From CAG-791 sp963593905 (GTDB taxonomy: Bacteria; Bacillota; Clostridia; Lachnospirales; Lachnospiraceae), in assembly GCA_963593905.1 (NCBI GenBank), contig CAVBBL010000002.1, forward strand, positions 132,139 to 196,138: DNA of 64,000 nt, read 5' to 3'. A model generated the notes under the pieces. It was not told the DNA's origin. It saw only the letters and a list, made by a program, of their open reading frames with translations, and did no database searches. Below, in pieces: positions 36,959-46,017 of the stretch. Position 1 is the first letter of the stretch, and every line of letters begins with the position of its first letter. Both the position numbers and the translations under genes were made by a program.

Positions 36959-38374
36959 ATGAAGAGGAAACTTTTAGCAGGCTTGTTGGCCACAGCAATG
37001 GTGGCAACAATGTTGACCGGATGCGGTTCAAGCTCATCCAGCACCACGGCTGAGAGCACGGAGACTGCAGAGAGCACAGAGGCAGCTGCCGATGAGAGCG
37101 CAGATGCTGCAGAGAGTACAGACGCAGCAGAGACGACCACTGTGGCAGACGGCGAGGATCCGCAGCTGGAGAAGTCCTTCAAGATTCTTTCTATCTGGGA
37201 TCAGGACAGCGACAACGGTGAGCTGATCACCAAGATCGCTGATCAGTATATTGCAGATGTTAACCCGAATTTCTCCTATGAGTACGAGTATGTATCCTCT
37301 GACGATCTGAGAACCAAGGTAGCAACCTTGGTATCCTCCAATGATCTTCCGGATATGTTCGCATATGAGGCAGGTGCACCGCTGGTAGATTACATTGAAG
37401 CAGGCAAGGTAGTAAACATCTCCGAGCTGCTCAAGACTTACAACTGCGAGGACGCTATGGATCCCTCCGCAGTATCTCTGTTAAAGACTCTGTCCGGTAC
37501 AGATGATATCTATGATCTGCCCCTTGGTCTTAACGTAGAAGGCTTTTGGTACAACAAGGCTCTGTTCGAAGAGGCTGGTATCGAGAATCCGCCTACAACC
37601 TGGGACGAGTTCGAAGAGGATTGCCAGAAGCTGCAGGATGCAGGCATTCAGCCCCTTTCCGCAGGCGGTTCTGATAAGTGGGGCGTTACCCGTGTAATCA
37701 ACGCTTACCTGGTAAGAACAGCAGGCGCAGATGCAATGGCTAAGGCTAAGAGCGGCGAAGCTTCCTACACTGATGATGTTTATGTAGCAGCAGCAGCTAA
37801 GATTCAGGAATGGGCTGACAAGGGCTGGTTCGGCGATGGCGTAAACACCGTAGATATGACCACTGCAGGCCAGATGCTTATGAACGGTCAGGCAGCTATG
37901 TTCTACAACGGCTCCTGGTTTGCTGAGAACCTGAATGATACTTCTGCCAACAAGGCAGGCGAAGACGGCATCGGCTTCTTCAACGTACCTGTTGCAGATG
38001 AGAGCATCAGCCCCATCACAGAGTACTCCATGAACTGCGGCAATATCCTTTGCCTGTCTCAGGAGAAGTACGACGAAGCAACCGGCTGGTTCATTAAGTA
38101 TTTCGTAGAGCACATGGGTGATGTGGCTATGGAGACCCAGGGTACTGTAAAGGGTTACAACTACACCGTATCTGCTGATTCTGTAAAGCCTTACACCCAG
38201 ATCGTACTGGATGAGATCGGCAAGGCAACAAGCGCATTCACCTGGTTCGAGGCAACCCTTGCAAGTGAGGTTTCCTCTGTAGCACAGGAGCAGGTACAGG
38301 CACTGATGACAGATGATATTACAGCAGAAGAATACATGCAGCTGATCCAGGATGCCAGTGATCTTGCAAACTAA
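36959..38374 (+). CDS. ABC sugar-binding lipoprotein (importer 1)
   Basis: Extracellular solute-binding protein of family 1, 471 residues. It has a signal peptide with lipobox LLTGC-type cleavage site (MLTGCGS, Cys22), then a Ser/Thr/Glu/Ala-rich spacer to about residue 65, then the bilobal binding domain. It captures an oligosaccharide for the permeases at 38503 and 39528. A terminator after it allows more binding protein than permease. Codon use (GTA, GCA, AAC rich) suggests high expression. The ligand is unknown. Confidence 0.93.
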   Translation: MKRKLLAGLLATAMVATMLTGCGSSSSSTTAESTETAESTEAAADESADAAESTDAAETTTVADGEDPQLEKSFKILSIWDQDSDNGELITKIADQYIADVNPNFSYEYEYVSSDDLRTKVATLVSSNDLPDMFAYEAGAPLVDYIEAGKVVNISELLKTYNCEDAMDPSAVSLLKTLSGTDDIYDLPLGLNVEGFWYNKALFEEAGIENPPTTWDEFEEDCQKLQDAGIQPLSAGGSDKWGVTRVINAYLVRTAGADAMAKAKSGEASYTDDVYVAAAAKIQEWADKGWFGDGVNTVDMTTAGQMLMNGQAAMFYNGSWFAENLNDTSANKAGEDGIGFFNVPVADESISPITEYSMNCGNILCLSQEKYDEATGWFIKYFVEHMGDVAMETQGTVKGYNYTVSADSVKPYTQIVLDEIGKATSAFTWFEATLASEVSSVAQEQVQALMTDDITAEEYMQLIQDASDLAN

Positions 38375-38394
38375 CATCTAACATGTAAGCCAGC

Positions 38395-38422
38395 GAGGGA
38401 GCGCCTGTGAGCGCTCCCTTTT
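38395..38422 (+). terminator. Terminator between binding protein and permease (importer 1)
   Basis: AGGGAGCGC, loop CTGTGA, GCGCTCCCT, then TTTT. Confidence 0.85.
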
Positions 38423-38436
38423 AAATGGACTGCATC

Positions 38437-38502
38437 GGAGAATTCGCCTTCGCGAAATTCTCCTCGCGTAGCCGCAATAAATTACGGCATAGTGAGGTAA
38501 AT
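38437..38502 (+). repeat. Hairpin leader before permease (site 7)
   Basis: Module G (38437-38463) and module H (38471-38488, GCCGCAAT/ATTACGGC with one mismatch), then ATAGTGAGGTAAAT and the start. Confidence 0.8.
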
Positions 38503-39381
38503 ATGAAGACAGTACTGAGAAACAAAAAAGCCATAGCATTATTTATAGTGCCTGCATTGGTTCTTTACAGCGTAATAGTGATTCTGCCGATCTTCTGGTC
38601 ATTCTATTACACCTTCTTTGCAGGATCCCCGGGTCTTAAATGGAAGTTCTGCGGTTTTGACAATTACCTGATGCTCTTTAAGGACAAGAACTTCTGGACT
38701 GCATTAGGGGTAAATGTCAGATACATCCTGATCGTTACCGTAGGACAGGTGGGACTCGGCCTCTTGATGGCTTTGATGTTCCAGTTCTGGCTGAGGAGAT
38801 GCAAGACCATTATCCGTACACTGGTGTTCTTCCCGGTAGTTCTTCCCACCGTGGCAGTAGGTACCCTTTTCCAGAAAATCTACGAGATTCAGCCCAATTA
38901 CGGCCTTCTCAATTCTGTCCTTGACAATATCGGTCTTTCCAGTCTGGTACAGCCCTGGATCGGTCAGGCCAGCACCGCATTAGGCGCACTGTGTGTCATG
39001 GACATCTGGGTGGCCATGGGATTCTATTCCGTTATCTTTTACGGTGCACTTCTGGATATCCCCGGAGAGACCATCGAGGCAGCACGCATCGACGGCGCCG
39101 GCGGCTTCCGCCTTTTCCGCTATATCCTGGCACCGCTCCTTCGTCCTATGATCATCGTTTCCCTGGTGTTCAGCTTCTCAGGAACCGTAAAGTTCTTTGA
39201 GTCAGCACTGGCACTTACCCAGGGCGGTCCCGGCAATGCGACCAGATCCCTTTCCATGTACATGTATCAGGTTTGCTTTACCTACAATAAGGTAGGCTAC
39301 GGCAGCGTGATCGCATTGGTGATCTTCCTGATTTGTATCATAGGATGCCGTCTCATTCAGAAGTTGGATGTGAAAGACTGA
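38503..39381 (+). CDS. ABC sugar permease, UgpA/MalF type (importer 1)
   Basis: Inner-membrane permease of 292 residues with about six membrane segments. The ATPase-contact EAA loop reads IPGETIEAARIDGAGGFRLF. It forms a heterodimer with the next permease. No ATPase gene is in the window, so a shared MsmX/MsmK-type ATPase encoded elsewhere is expected. The start at 38503 follows GAGGTAAAT of the leader. Confidence 0.93.
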   Translation: MKTVLRNKKAIALFIVPALVLYSVIVILPIFWSFYYTFFAGSPGLKWKFCGFDNYLMLFKDKNFWTALGVNVRYILIVTVGQVGLGLLMALMFQFWLRRCKTIIRTLVFFPVVLPTVAVGTLFQKIYEIQPNYGLLNSVLDNIGLSSLVQPWIGQASTALGALCVMDIWVAMGFYSVIFYGALLDIPGETIEAARIDGAGGFRLFRYILAPLLRPMIIVSLVFSFSGTVKFFESALALTQGGPGNATRSLSMYMYQVCFTYNKVGYGSVIALVIFLICIIGCRLIQKLDVKD

Positions 39382-39387
39382 GGGACA

Positions 39388-39527
39388 ACATTTGAAAGAG
39401 ATGCTGTAAATTTTTCTTTCAAAAGCATGGATACCGCAAGCGGCAGCGGGAAAATATCATAGATGCAGGTTTGTCGGCGCGAGATTTTCCCTATTTCTGT
39501 GAGGAACAGCGGTATAAAGGAGTAGAG
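39388..39527 (+). repeat. Worn hairpin leader before second permease (site 8)
   Basis: A decayed copy: an E-like TTTGAAAGAGATGC...TTTCTTTCAAAA hairpin (about 39390-39422), traces of F and G (ACCGCAAGCGGC, GGCGCGAGATTTTCC), no clear H. The gene uses AAGGAGTAGAG as its ribosome binding site. Confidence 0.5.
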
Positions 39528-40373
39528 ATGACAAAAAGTAATAAAAAATTCGATGTCAAGAGAATCCCGATTGTCATTATTATTCTGGCAATCGTTATGT
39601 TGGAGGTTTATCCCATTTTCTGGATGCTGACGGCTTCCTTCAAGCAGAGCTATGAGTGGACCAGCAAGCCGGCTTATGCATTGAATGACGGATTTTACTG
39701 GCAGAACTACGTGGATGCGTGGACCAGAGGCAACATGGCTACCTTCTTTAAGAACAGCTTGATCTGCACCCTTGCCTCTCTGCTGTTCATTGTATTGTTC
39801 TCCGTCACCGTTTCCTTCGCCTGCACCAAGATGGAATGGAAATTGAGAGACAAAGTAGCCAGATATTTCCAGTTAGGTATCATGGTAACTGTTACCACAT
39901 CCCTGATGCCTCTGTTCCAGATTTATACCAATTTCGGACTGATCAATACCCGTTGGTCTTTGATCATTTCCTACGTGGCATTCGGTCTTTCCCTCTCCAT
40001 CTTCCTGATGATGGGAAGTCTTCGTACCTTCCCGGATGAGCTGATGGAAGCAGCCGTCATCGATGGCTGCGATATCTACAAGCTAATGTGGCATGTCATG
40101 GTGCCCTTGATGAAGAACGCCATCGTTACCGTACTGGTACTGCAGTTCTTCTTTAAGTGGAATGACCTGCTCTTCTCCATGACCTTTATCAGCAAAACCG
40201 ACTTAAAGACAGTGCAGACAGGACTTCTGTACTTCTCCGATGAGTTCGGCAACAAGAACTGGGGCGCGATCTTCGCTTCCGTTTCCATGTCCATCATGCC
40301 GATGCTGGTATTGTATACAGCACTTAACAAGGCAGTAATTGAAGGAATGACAGCAGGGGCCGTTAAGGGCTAA
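39528..40373 (+). CDS. ABC sugar permease, UgpE/MalG type (importer 1)
   Basis: Permease of 281 residues with about six membrane segments and the EAA loop FPDELMEAAVIDGCDIYKLM. Partner of the 38503 permease. ATG at 39528 follows AAGGAGTAGAG. The glycosidase gene starts 14 bases after its stop, so the two are likely co-transcribed. Confidence 0.93.
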   Translation: MTKSNKKFDVKRIPIVIIILAIVMLEVYPIFWMLTASFKQSYEWTSKPAYALNDGFYWQNYVDAWTRGNMATFFKNSLICTLASLLFIVLFSVTVSFACTKMEWKLRDKVARYFQLGIMVTVTTSLMPLFQIYTNFGLINTRWSLIISYVAFGLSLSIFLMMGSLRTFPDELMEAAVIDGCDIYKLMWHVMVPLMKNAIVTVLVLQFFFKWNDLLFSMTFISKTDLKTVQTGLLYFSDEFGNKNWGAIFASVSMSIMPMLVLYTALNKAVIEGMTAGAVKG

Positions 40374-40387
40374 AAGCCGGAGACAGC

Positions 40388-41824
40388 GTGAAATACGCCG
40401 GCGGAATAGAGATTAACATGAACGAGACATATCAAAAGTATTATGCAGACATAGAACAGTACGTCTTAGACCGGGCGGAAGGGATCCTGAAGGAGCCACA
40501 CAGCTTTATCCACTATCCCTTCATCGATCCGGGTTCGGTATACGATGGAAATGTATGGGACTGGGACAGCTATTGGTCCGTCTACGGCTTGCTTCCCATC
40601 GCAAAGAAGCGCGGAGATGCCGCTTTTCTTGACAGAGTGATCGAACATGCCAAGGGCAATGTGCGCAATTTCTTTGATCACCAGCTGGAGGATGGCTATA
40701 TCCCCATGATGATCGAGGTGGCGGACTGGCCGGAACCGTATCTGAATATGAAGCACAAGGAAGGGATTAAGATGAACATGCACAAACCCTTCCTGGCTAC
40801 CCAGATCTGCCTGATCAGTGATTTTGTCGGGGATTACAGCTGGGCAGCACCATATGCAGACGGACTGGCCGCCTATTTCCGGCATTACAGAGAAAATTAT
40901 TTCAATGAAAATGCCGGCCTTTATGTCTGGCATGACGACATCATGATCGGCATGGATAACGATCCGGCCAGCTTCGGCAGACCCAAGGATTCCACCGCCA
41001 ACATTTTCCTGAATTCCTTTATGGTCAGGGAATTAGAGGCCTATGAGAAATACCGGAGGGAAATCGCAGCAGATGGCAGTAAAGAGGACAAAGAAAGTAC
41101 TGTCTGTGAAGAAGACAATGAAAAAGAGGGCAGCATTGTCTGTGACGGAAGTACAGACGGAAATACAGACGGAAATACAGGCTGTAAAGATGCTGCTGAC
41201 TGTCAGAATGGCAATGTCGCTGAGGCAGAGAAGATAGCAGCGCACCGAGAAGCTCTGATCAAGGCTATCCAGGACGAGTGCTATGATCAAAGAGATCAGT
41301 TCTTCTATTCCGTGGACGTGGATATCAAGACCCGGAAATTTGACTGGTTTCATCAGGGGTTGGGCGTATTCTGGAAGACCCTGCCCATTAAGATCAGAGT
41401 GTGGAGCGGTTTCCTTCCCATGGCGGTGGGTATCGCCACACCACAGCAGGCAGAGAGCCTGGTGGCACATTGGAAGGACGAGAAGACCTTCTACAGCCCC
41501 TACGGCATCGCTACCCTGGCCAAGGATGAGAAAATGTTTGACCTCTCCGTGACCAACAATCCCTCCAACTGGCTTGGACCCATATGGCTGGTGGCCAATT
41601 ATCTGGTATTTTCCGGATTCCTGCGTTACGGCTACCTGGAGGAAGCCAGAACCATGTGCGAGAACACCCTGACTCTGTTGGGACAGGATCTGGAGAAAAC
41701 CGGAGAGCTTCACGAGTACTACAATCCCTTCAACGGCGAGCCCATTATGAACGGCGGCTTTGTGAACTGGAACATGCTGGCGCTGAATATGGTGGATGAG
41801 CTGGAAGCTTATGAAAAAGCATAG
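40388..41824 (+). CDS. Trehalase/GH63-like (alpha/alpha)6 glycosidase
   Basis: Protein of 478 residues in the clan of GH37/GH63-like enzymes. Conserved blocks are YDGNVWDWDSYW (acidic active-site region), DWFHQGLGVFW, NNPSNWLGPIW and FNGEPIMNGGFVNWN. No signal peptide, so it should act on imported sugars. An acidic low-complexity insertion (about residues 230-285) contains a 12-bp repeat and four Cys. GTG at 40388 has GGAG five bases upstream; ATG at 40418 is an alternative start with a weaker site. The exact linkage cleaved is unknown. Confidence 0.8.
   Translation: MKYAGGIEINMNETYQKYYADIEQYVLDRAEGILKEPHSFIHYPFIDPGSVYDGNVWDWDSYWSVYGLLPIAKKRGDAAFLDRVIEHAKGNVRNFFDHQLEDGYIPMMIEVADWPEPYLNMKHKEGIKMNMHKPFLATQICLISDFVGDYSWAAPYADGLAAYFRHYRENYFNENAGLYVWHDDIMIGMDNDPASFGRPKDSTANIFLNSFMVRELEAYEKYRREIAADGSKEDKESTVCEEDNEKEGSIVCDGSTDGNTDGNTGCKDAADCQNGNVAEAEKIAAHREALIKAIQDECYDQRDQFFYSVDVDIKTRKFDWFHQGLGVFWKTLPIKIRVWSGFLPMAVGIATPQQAESLVAHWKDEKTFYSPYGIATLAKDEKMFDLSVTNNPSNWLGPIWLVANYLVFSGFLRYGYLEEARTMCENTLTLLGQDLEKTGELHEYYNPFNGEPIMNGGFVNWNMLALNMVDELEAYEKA
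41144..41179 (+). repeat. 12-bp tandem repeat inside the glycosidase gene
   Basis: GACGGAAGTACA, GACGGAAATACA, GACGGAAATACA at 41144, 41156 and 41168, in frame, encoding a Asp-Gly-Asn/Ser-Thr linker. Confidence 0.75.
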
Positions 41825-41852
41825 TGACGTTGTATAAACAACGTCAGTTGTA

Positions 41853-41919
41853 AATAAAGTTGGCACCTTATTCTCATACATTACATTTCCAGTGTATGGG
41901 AAAGGGTGTCAGCTTTATT
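41853..41919 (+). terminator. Long terminator after glycosidase gene
   Basis: AATAAAGTTGGCACCTT pairs with AAGGGTGTCAGCTTTATT with two or three mismatches, with an inner CATACATT/AGTGTATG stem. A small hairpin GACGTTGT/ACAACGTC (41826-41845) precedes it. Confidence 0.7.
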
Positions 41920-42024
41920 TGTGTGTAAAGCATCATTCCGGTCGTGATGAATATTCCAGAATAAAAGAGGCCGGAGCTTTTAGCGTGGTGTCTGTGGAGT
42001 GGAAACAGGTATGGAGGAATGATT

Positions 42025-43455
42025 ATGCATGGAATAACATTAACGGAAGGGCCGTGCGATTGGGAAATTCTGCAGCAAAAAGAAGGGAAAGCAGAGGTCG
42101 TATTAAAGGGAACATTTTGCGTTCATCCTGCAGCAATCGAGGTCGGGGTGGAAAAAGTAACACCGATTGTTCGTGTAATGAGTGAACAGGATAACAGTAC
42201 GGTGGTACCCTGGACAACGGCGCAGCAATATGAGTATGACGAGAATTTTGCCGGCAGTTTTGAGACTGTCATAAGCATTCCATGTGGCGGGCCTTACCGC
42301 ATAGATACCAGTCTGGAGACCAAAAGTACAGTGCCCCATTTAATCTGGCTGTATCGCGGAGATTGCGTGCTGCATATCGGTGTCGGCAATCTTTTCATTA
42401 TAGCCGGACAATCGAATTCTGCCGGATACAGCAGAGATTATTGTATGGATGCACCGAGCATGGACGTACATTTATTCAGAAATCGTAATAAGTGGGATAT
42501 AGCCAGTCATCCCATGAATGAGAGTACAGCGGCAGGATCATTGCCAAACGAAGAGATGGGCGTTGCAGGAGTATCGCCTTATTTGTCTTTTGGGAAATGC
42601 TATGCAAAATTAACAGGAATGCCGGTGGGATTGATTCAAACGGCCCTTGGAGGCTCTGCCATGGCGAGATGGAAACCGATGAAAGGCGACCTTTATGGCA
42701 ATATGATAGATAAAATACACCAAACGAAAGGAGCATATGCAGGTATTCTTTGGTATCAGGGATGCTCCGATGCAACGCCCGGATGCGCAGAATATTATCT
42801 GGATAATTTCAGGGAATTTGTCGAGGGGGTACGAAAAGAACTTGGATACGAGATTCCTTTTTTTACAATGCAATTAAACCGTCAGATTAATGGTGCTTAT
42901 GATGCGTGTTGGGGAATGGTTCGTGAGGCACAGCGGCGCGCAGCAAAGGAGATACCGGGAGTGTCTTTAATTACAACGACGAATTTGAGCCTTAGCGATG
43001 ATATTCATAACAGTGCATCGGCAAATGTTTCTTTAGGAGAAAAGCTGGCCAGACAGTGCGGAGCGATTTTAAATGGTCTGGAAGAATATCAGCCGCCGGA
43101 AGTGGTTGACGTTGCATGGGCGTCGAGGGAGGAGAAGCAGAAATACAAGTTGGATGGAAACGGTATATGGATGCGAGTTACATGTGAACATGTGAAAACG
43201 TGCTTGGTCATCTATTCCACAGAGGGTGAAGACAGCGGATTTTCGCTGATGGATGAAGAAGGAGAAATTCCTATACTTCATATTTGCGGAAGTCGGGAAA
43301 ATAAGAACCATTTGTATTTGGAACTAGGCAGAAAACCAAGAGGAACGTCAGAGCTCTCGTTTGCATGGCAGGCGGATCCGGTAAAGCTGCCGCCGGTAGA
43401 CGAGGTGACCTATATGCCATTGGTTTCCTTTTATAAGAGAAAACTGAATTTGTGA
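42025..43455 (+). CDS. SGNH carbohydrate esterase (sialate O-acetylesterase-like)
   Basis: Protein of 476 residues of the SASA family, which removes O-acetyl groups from glycans. The nucleophile block is IIAGQSNSAG (about residue 130); further blocks are LGGSAMARW, WYQGCSDA and the C-terminal DDIHNSA, where the catalytic Asp-x-His pair is expected. No signal peptide. ATG at 42025 has GGAGG seven bases upstream; ATG at 42019 is too close to it. Codon use is more AT-rich than in the gene before it. Confidence 0.85.
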   Translation: MHGITLTEGPCDWEILQQKEGKAEVVLKGTFCVHPAAIEVGVEKVTPIVRVMSEQDNSTVVPWTTAQQYEYDENFAGSFETVISIPCGGPYRIDTSLETKSTVPHLIWLYRGDCVLHIGVGNLFIIAGQSNSAGYSRDYCMDAPSMDVHLFRNRNKWDIASHPMNESTAAGSLPNEEMGVAGVSPYLSFGKCYAKLTGMPVGLIQTALGGSAMARWKPMKGDLYGNMIDKIHQTKGAYAGILWYQGCSDATPGCAEYYLDNFREFVEGVRKELGYEIPFFTMQLNRQINGAYDACWGMVREAQRRAAKEIPGVSLITTTNLSLSDDIHNSASANVSLGEKLARQCGAILNGLEEYQPPEVVDVAWASREEKQKYKLDGNGIWMRVTCEHVKTCLVIYSTEGEDSGFSLMDEEGEIPILHICGSRENKNHLYLELGRKPRGTSELSFAWQADPVKLPPVDEVTYMPLVSFYKRKLNL

Positions 43456-43532
43456 TGGAATTCTGACAAGAGCGGATATAAAGTAAGTTATGCGCAGGTG
43501 CTGAATAGATGACAAAAAGTAAGGGGAGGTTA

Positions 43533-43673
43533 GTGTGAAAAATACCCTTGATAGGGTATTTTTCGCACAGCTATTGGTGCCGCAGGCGTCACCAATAGAC
43601 CTGATCTGAAATCAAATCTGAAATTTGATTTCAGATTCCTCCGGCGCAGAGCGCCTGCGGAATGGAGAATATT
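43533..43673 (+). repeat. Variant hairpin leader before GH42 gene (site 9)
   Basis: Four hairpins in a row, all with stems unlike the G/H type: a 15-bp stem GTGTGAAAAATACCC (43533-43568), CTATTGGTG/CACCAATAG (43571-43598), ATCTGAAATCAAAT/ATTTGATTTCAGAT with loop CTGAA (43604-43636), and GGCGC/GCGCC (43643-43655), then GGAATGGAGAATATT and the start. The GGGAGGTTA just before the first stem resembles the Shine-Dalgarno tail seen elsewhere. Confidence 0.7.
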
Positions 43674-45680
43674 ATGAAGGGACAAAAAATACGGGAAATT
43701 TATTTTGGCGGAGATTACAATCCGGATCAGTGGGATGAGGAAACCATCAGAAAAGATATGGAGTACTTTAAAAGGCTTCATATCAACTATGTAGCACTTC
43801 CGGTTTTTTCATGGGCCAAGCTGGAGCCGCAGGAAAATGTATATGATTTTGCCTGGTTGGATAAAATTCTGGATATTCTTTGGGAAAACAGAATTTATGT
43901 TTGCCTGGCAACCTCAACCGCGGCACAGCCGGAATGGATGAGCAAGGCGTATCCGGAAATTCTTCCCGTGGACAACAATGGAATGAAAAGAACACATGGC
44001 ATGAGAAATTTTTATTGTGTCAATAGTGAAAAATATCGGGAAAAAGCAGCCCGGCTTGCCGGAAAAATGGCAGAGCGTTATAAGGATTATCCGGGATTAG
44101 TAGCGTGGCATGTGGCCAATGAATACAGTACATTCTGTCACTGCGAAAATTGTGAAAAAAAATTCAGAAGCTGGCTTAAGAAAAAATACGGATCTACAGA
44201 AGAGCTGAACAGGAGATGGAATACATCCTTCTGGGGGAGGACAATATATGACTTTGATACGATCATGCTGCCCACAGAGAGAAATGATGATGATCGCTTT
44301 TTCCCCGCTAAGCAGTTGGATTATCAAAGATTTGTAACGGATACCACGGAAGAGTGCTTCTTAAATGAGGCAAAGGTGCTTCGAAGCATAACACCGGATA
44401 TACCGGTATTCAGTAATATTTCGGGCTTTATAAAGAAATTAAATCAATTTCAGCTCACGCAGCACATGGATGTAGTTGGATGGGATAACTATCCTTCGCC
44501 CAAGGATGATCCGTCGTTCCCGGCCTTAAAGCATGATATCATGCGTGGATTGAAGGATGGAGCGGCCTATATGGTGGCTGAGCAATCTCCGAATCAGCAG
44601 AATTGGCAGCCGTATAACAAATTAAAGAAACCCGGAGAAGTGAGGCTTATAGCTTATCAGGGAATTGCACATGGCGCAGACAGTTCCCTGTATTTTCAGA
44701 TGCGGCAGTCTGTCGGCGGACAGGAAAAATTCCACGGGGCAATTATTGCACATAGTGGAACGGATGATACCAGGATTTTCAGAGAATTTGAAAAGCTTGG
44801 CAATGAACTTCATGGCCTGGGCGGACAGATCCTGGATGCAAGAACAAATGCAGAAGTAGGTATTTTATTTGATTGGGACAACTGGTGGGCTTTAGAATTG
44901 TGCAGCGGCCCCACCAGGGATATGGATTATCTGGCACAGGTTCATCACTATTATAAAGCTTTCTATAATCAGAATATTCCTGTAGACATTGTGAAGTACA
45001 CGGCGGATTTTGAAAAATACAGGATTATAGTCGCGCCTCTTGTATACATGATGAAGGAAGGCTTTGCGGAACGTATTTCCAACTATGTAGAGCAGGGAGG
45101 TATTTTAATCGGCACCTATATGACCGGTCTGGCAGATGACACGGATCGATGCCGATTTGGCGCTTATCCGGGCCCGCTTAGGAGTGTATTTGGATTATGG
45201 GTGGAAGAGACAGATGCCCTTTATCCGGAGGAAAGCAACAGGATACTTCTAAAGAGTGAAGGAAAAGAGGATAAGATTTTCAAATGTAACTTCCTGTGCG
45301 ATCGACTGCGTACAGAAGGTGCGGAGACATTGGGAATTTACGGCGATGATTTCTACGCCGGAGAACCTTGTTTTACGGTAAATAAATATGGAAAGGGAAA
45401 GGCGTATTATTTAGGAACCAAGCCGGAAGATGATTGCCTTCAGTTGATCATTCAGCAAATTACGAAGGAGGCCGGAGTGAAATCACCATTGGAAGTGCCT
45501 GATGGGGTAGAAGTTACATGCAGGGAAAATGAAAATGGAAAATTTGCATTTATACTTAATCACACATTGAACGAAAAAAGGATTATAACGCCGGAAGGAG
45601 CAACCATTCTCGTTGGAACGCAGGAAAGCGAAAAAGAGCTTATACTTCAGGCGAGGGATGTGGCCGTGCTGAAGCTGTAG
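43674..45680 (+). CDS. Beta-galactosidase, GH42
   Basis: Retaining GH42 glycosidase of 668 residues, acting on beta-D-galactosides or alpha-L-arabinopyranosides. The acid/base Glu150 is in AWHVANEY, the nucleophile Glu303 in MVAEQSPNQQNW, and the zinc Cys cluster is Cys115 plus CHCENC (155-160). The trimerisation domain (~390-590) and a C-terminal beta domain follow. No signal peptide. ATG at 43674 has GGAG six bases upstream; ATG at 43662 lies within that site. Gene is AT-rich. Confidence 0.93.
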   Translation: MKGQKIREIYFGGDYNPDQWDEETIRKDMEYFKRLHINYVALPVFSWAKLEPQENVYDFAWLDKILDILWENRIYVCLATSTAAQPEWMSKAYPEILPVDNNGMKRTHGMRNFYCVNSEKYREKAARLAGKMAERYKDYPGLVAWHVANEYSTFCHCENCEKKFRSWLKKKYGSTEELNRRWNTSFWGRTIYDFDTIMLPTERNDDDRFFPAKQLDYQRFVTDTTEECFLNEAKVLRSITPDIPVFSNISGFIKKLNQFQLTQHMDVVGWDNYPSPKDDPSFPALKHDIMRGLKDGAAYMVAEQSPNQQNWQPYNKLKKPGEVRLIAYQGIAHGADSSLYFQMRQSVGGQEKFHGAIIAHSGTDDTRIFREFEKLGNELHGLGGQILDARTNAEVGILFDWDNWWALELCSGPTRDMDYLAQVHHYYKAFYNQNIPVDIVKYTADFEKYRIIVAPLVYMMKEGFAERISNYVEQGGILIGTYMTGLADDTDRCRFGAYPGPLRSVFGLWVEETDALYPEESNRILLKSEGKEDKIFKCNFLCDRLRTEGAETLGIYGDDFYAGEPCFTVNKYGKGKAYYLGTKPEDDCLQLIIQQITKEAGVKSPLEVPDGVEVTCRENENGKFAFILNHTLNEKRIITPEGATILVGTQESEKELILQARDVAVLKL

Positions 45681-45704
45681 GGTGTGAATATAATCTATGT
45701 TTTA

Positions 45705-45736
45705 CGAGGAAAACGCTGATAAAAGCGTTTCCCTCG
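45705..45736 (+). terminator. Hairpin after GH42 gene
   Basis: A 13-base stem, CGAGGAAAACGCT with AGCGTTTCCCTCG, one mismatch; T run poor. A second hairpin GTTAAGAAAATGCT/AGTATTTTCTTAAC follows at 45778-45814, just after a GGAGG that is placed ten bases before a tiny frame ATG-CTG-ATG-TAA. Confidence 0.5.
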
Positions 45737-45898
45737 CTGTATTTTCCCTGTACGAATCTGTGCAATTTACCGGAGGTGTTAAGAAAATGCTGATGTAAGC
45801 AGTATTTTCTTAACAGCATTGCATTTTTAAAATGTACATCCTATTTGCACTATGACCATATCTTAATTTCCGAAATTGAGTAGACCCTAAAAAGTTAC

Positions 45899-45922
45899 AC
45901 AAAATTAGAAATTTAATTTTGT
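45899..45922. promoter_or_regulatory. Palindrome upstream of importer 2 promoter
   Basis: ACAAAATTA, six bases, TAATTTTGT: nine-base perfect arms, 13 bases before the -35 element. Candidate operator for the GntR regulator encoded at 49183 or the AraC-type regulator; inference. Confidence 0.45.
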
Positions 45923-45935
45923 TAATTGTGCATTC

Positions 45936-45964
45936 TTTACATAGGATGTTTAAAGTCCTATATT
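45936..45964 (+). promoter_or_regulatory. Promoter of importer 2 operon
   Basis: TTTACA (45936-45941), 17 bases, TATATT (45959-45964), about 55 bases before the binding protein start. Confidence 0.6.
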
Positions 45965-46017
45965 AGACTATGTTCTTAAAACAAAGGCATTTGCATAGAC
46001 AAGGGAGGATTTTGCAG

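Noticed and set aside
41892..42185. Plus-strand frame overlapping the start of the acetylesterase gene
   Set aside because: Overlaps a terminator and a conserved gene in another frame; no convincing start signal.
45787..45798. Three-codon frame ATG-CTG-ATG-TAA after a GGAGG
   Set aside because: Could be a tiny leader peptide but is too short to support; noted only under the neighbouring hairpin.
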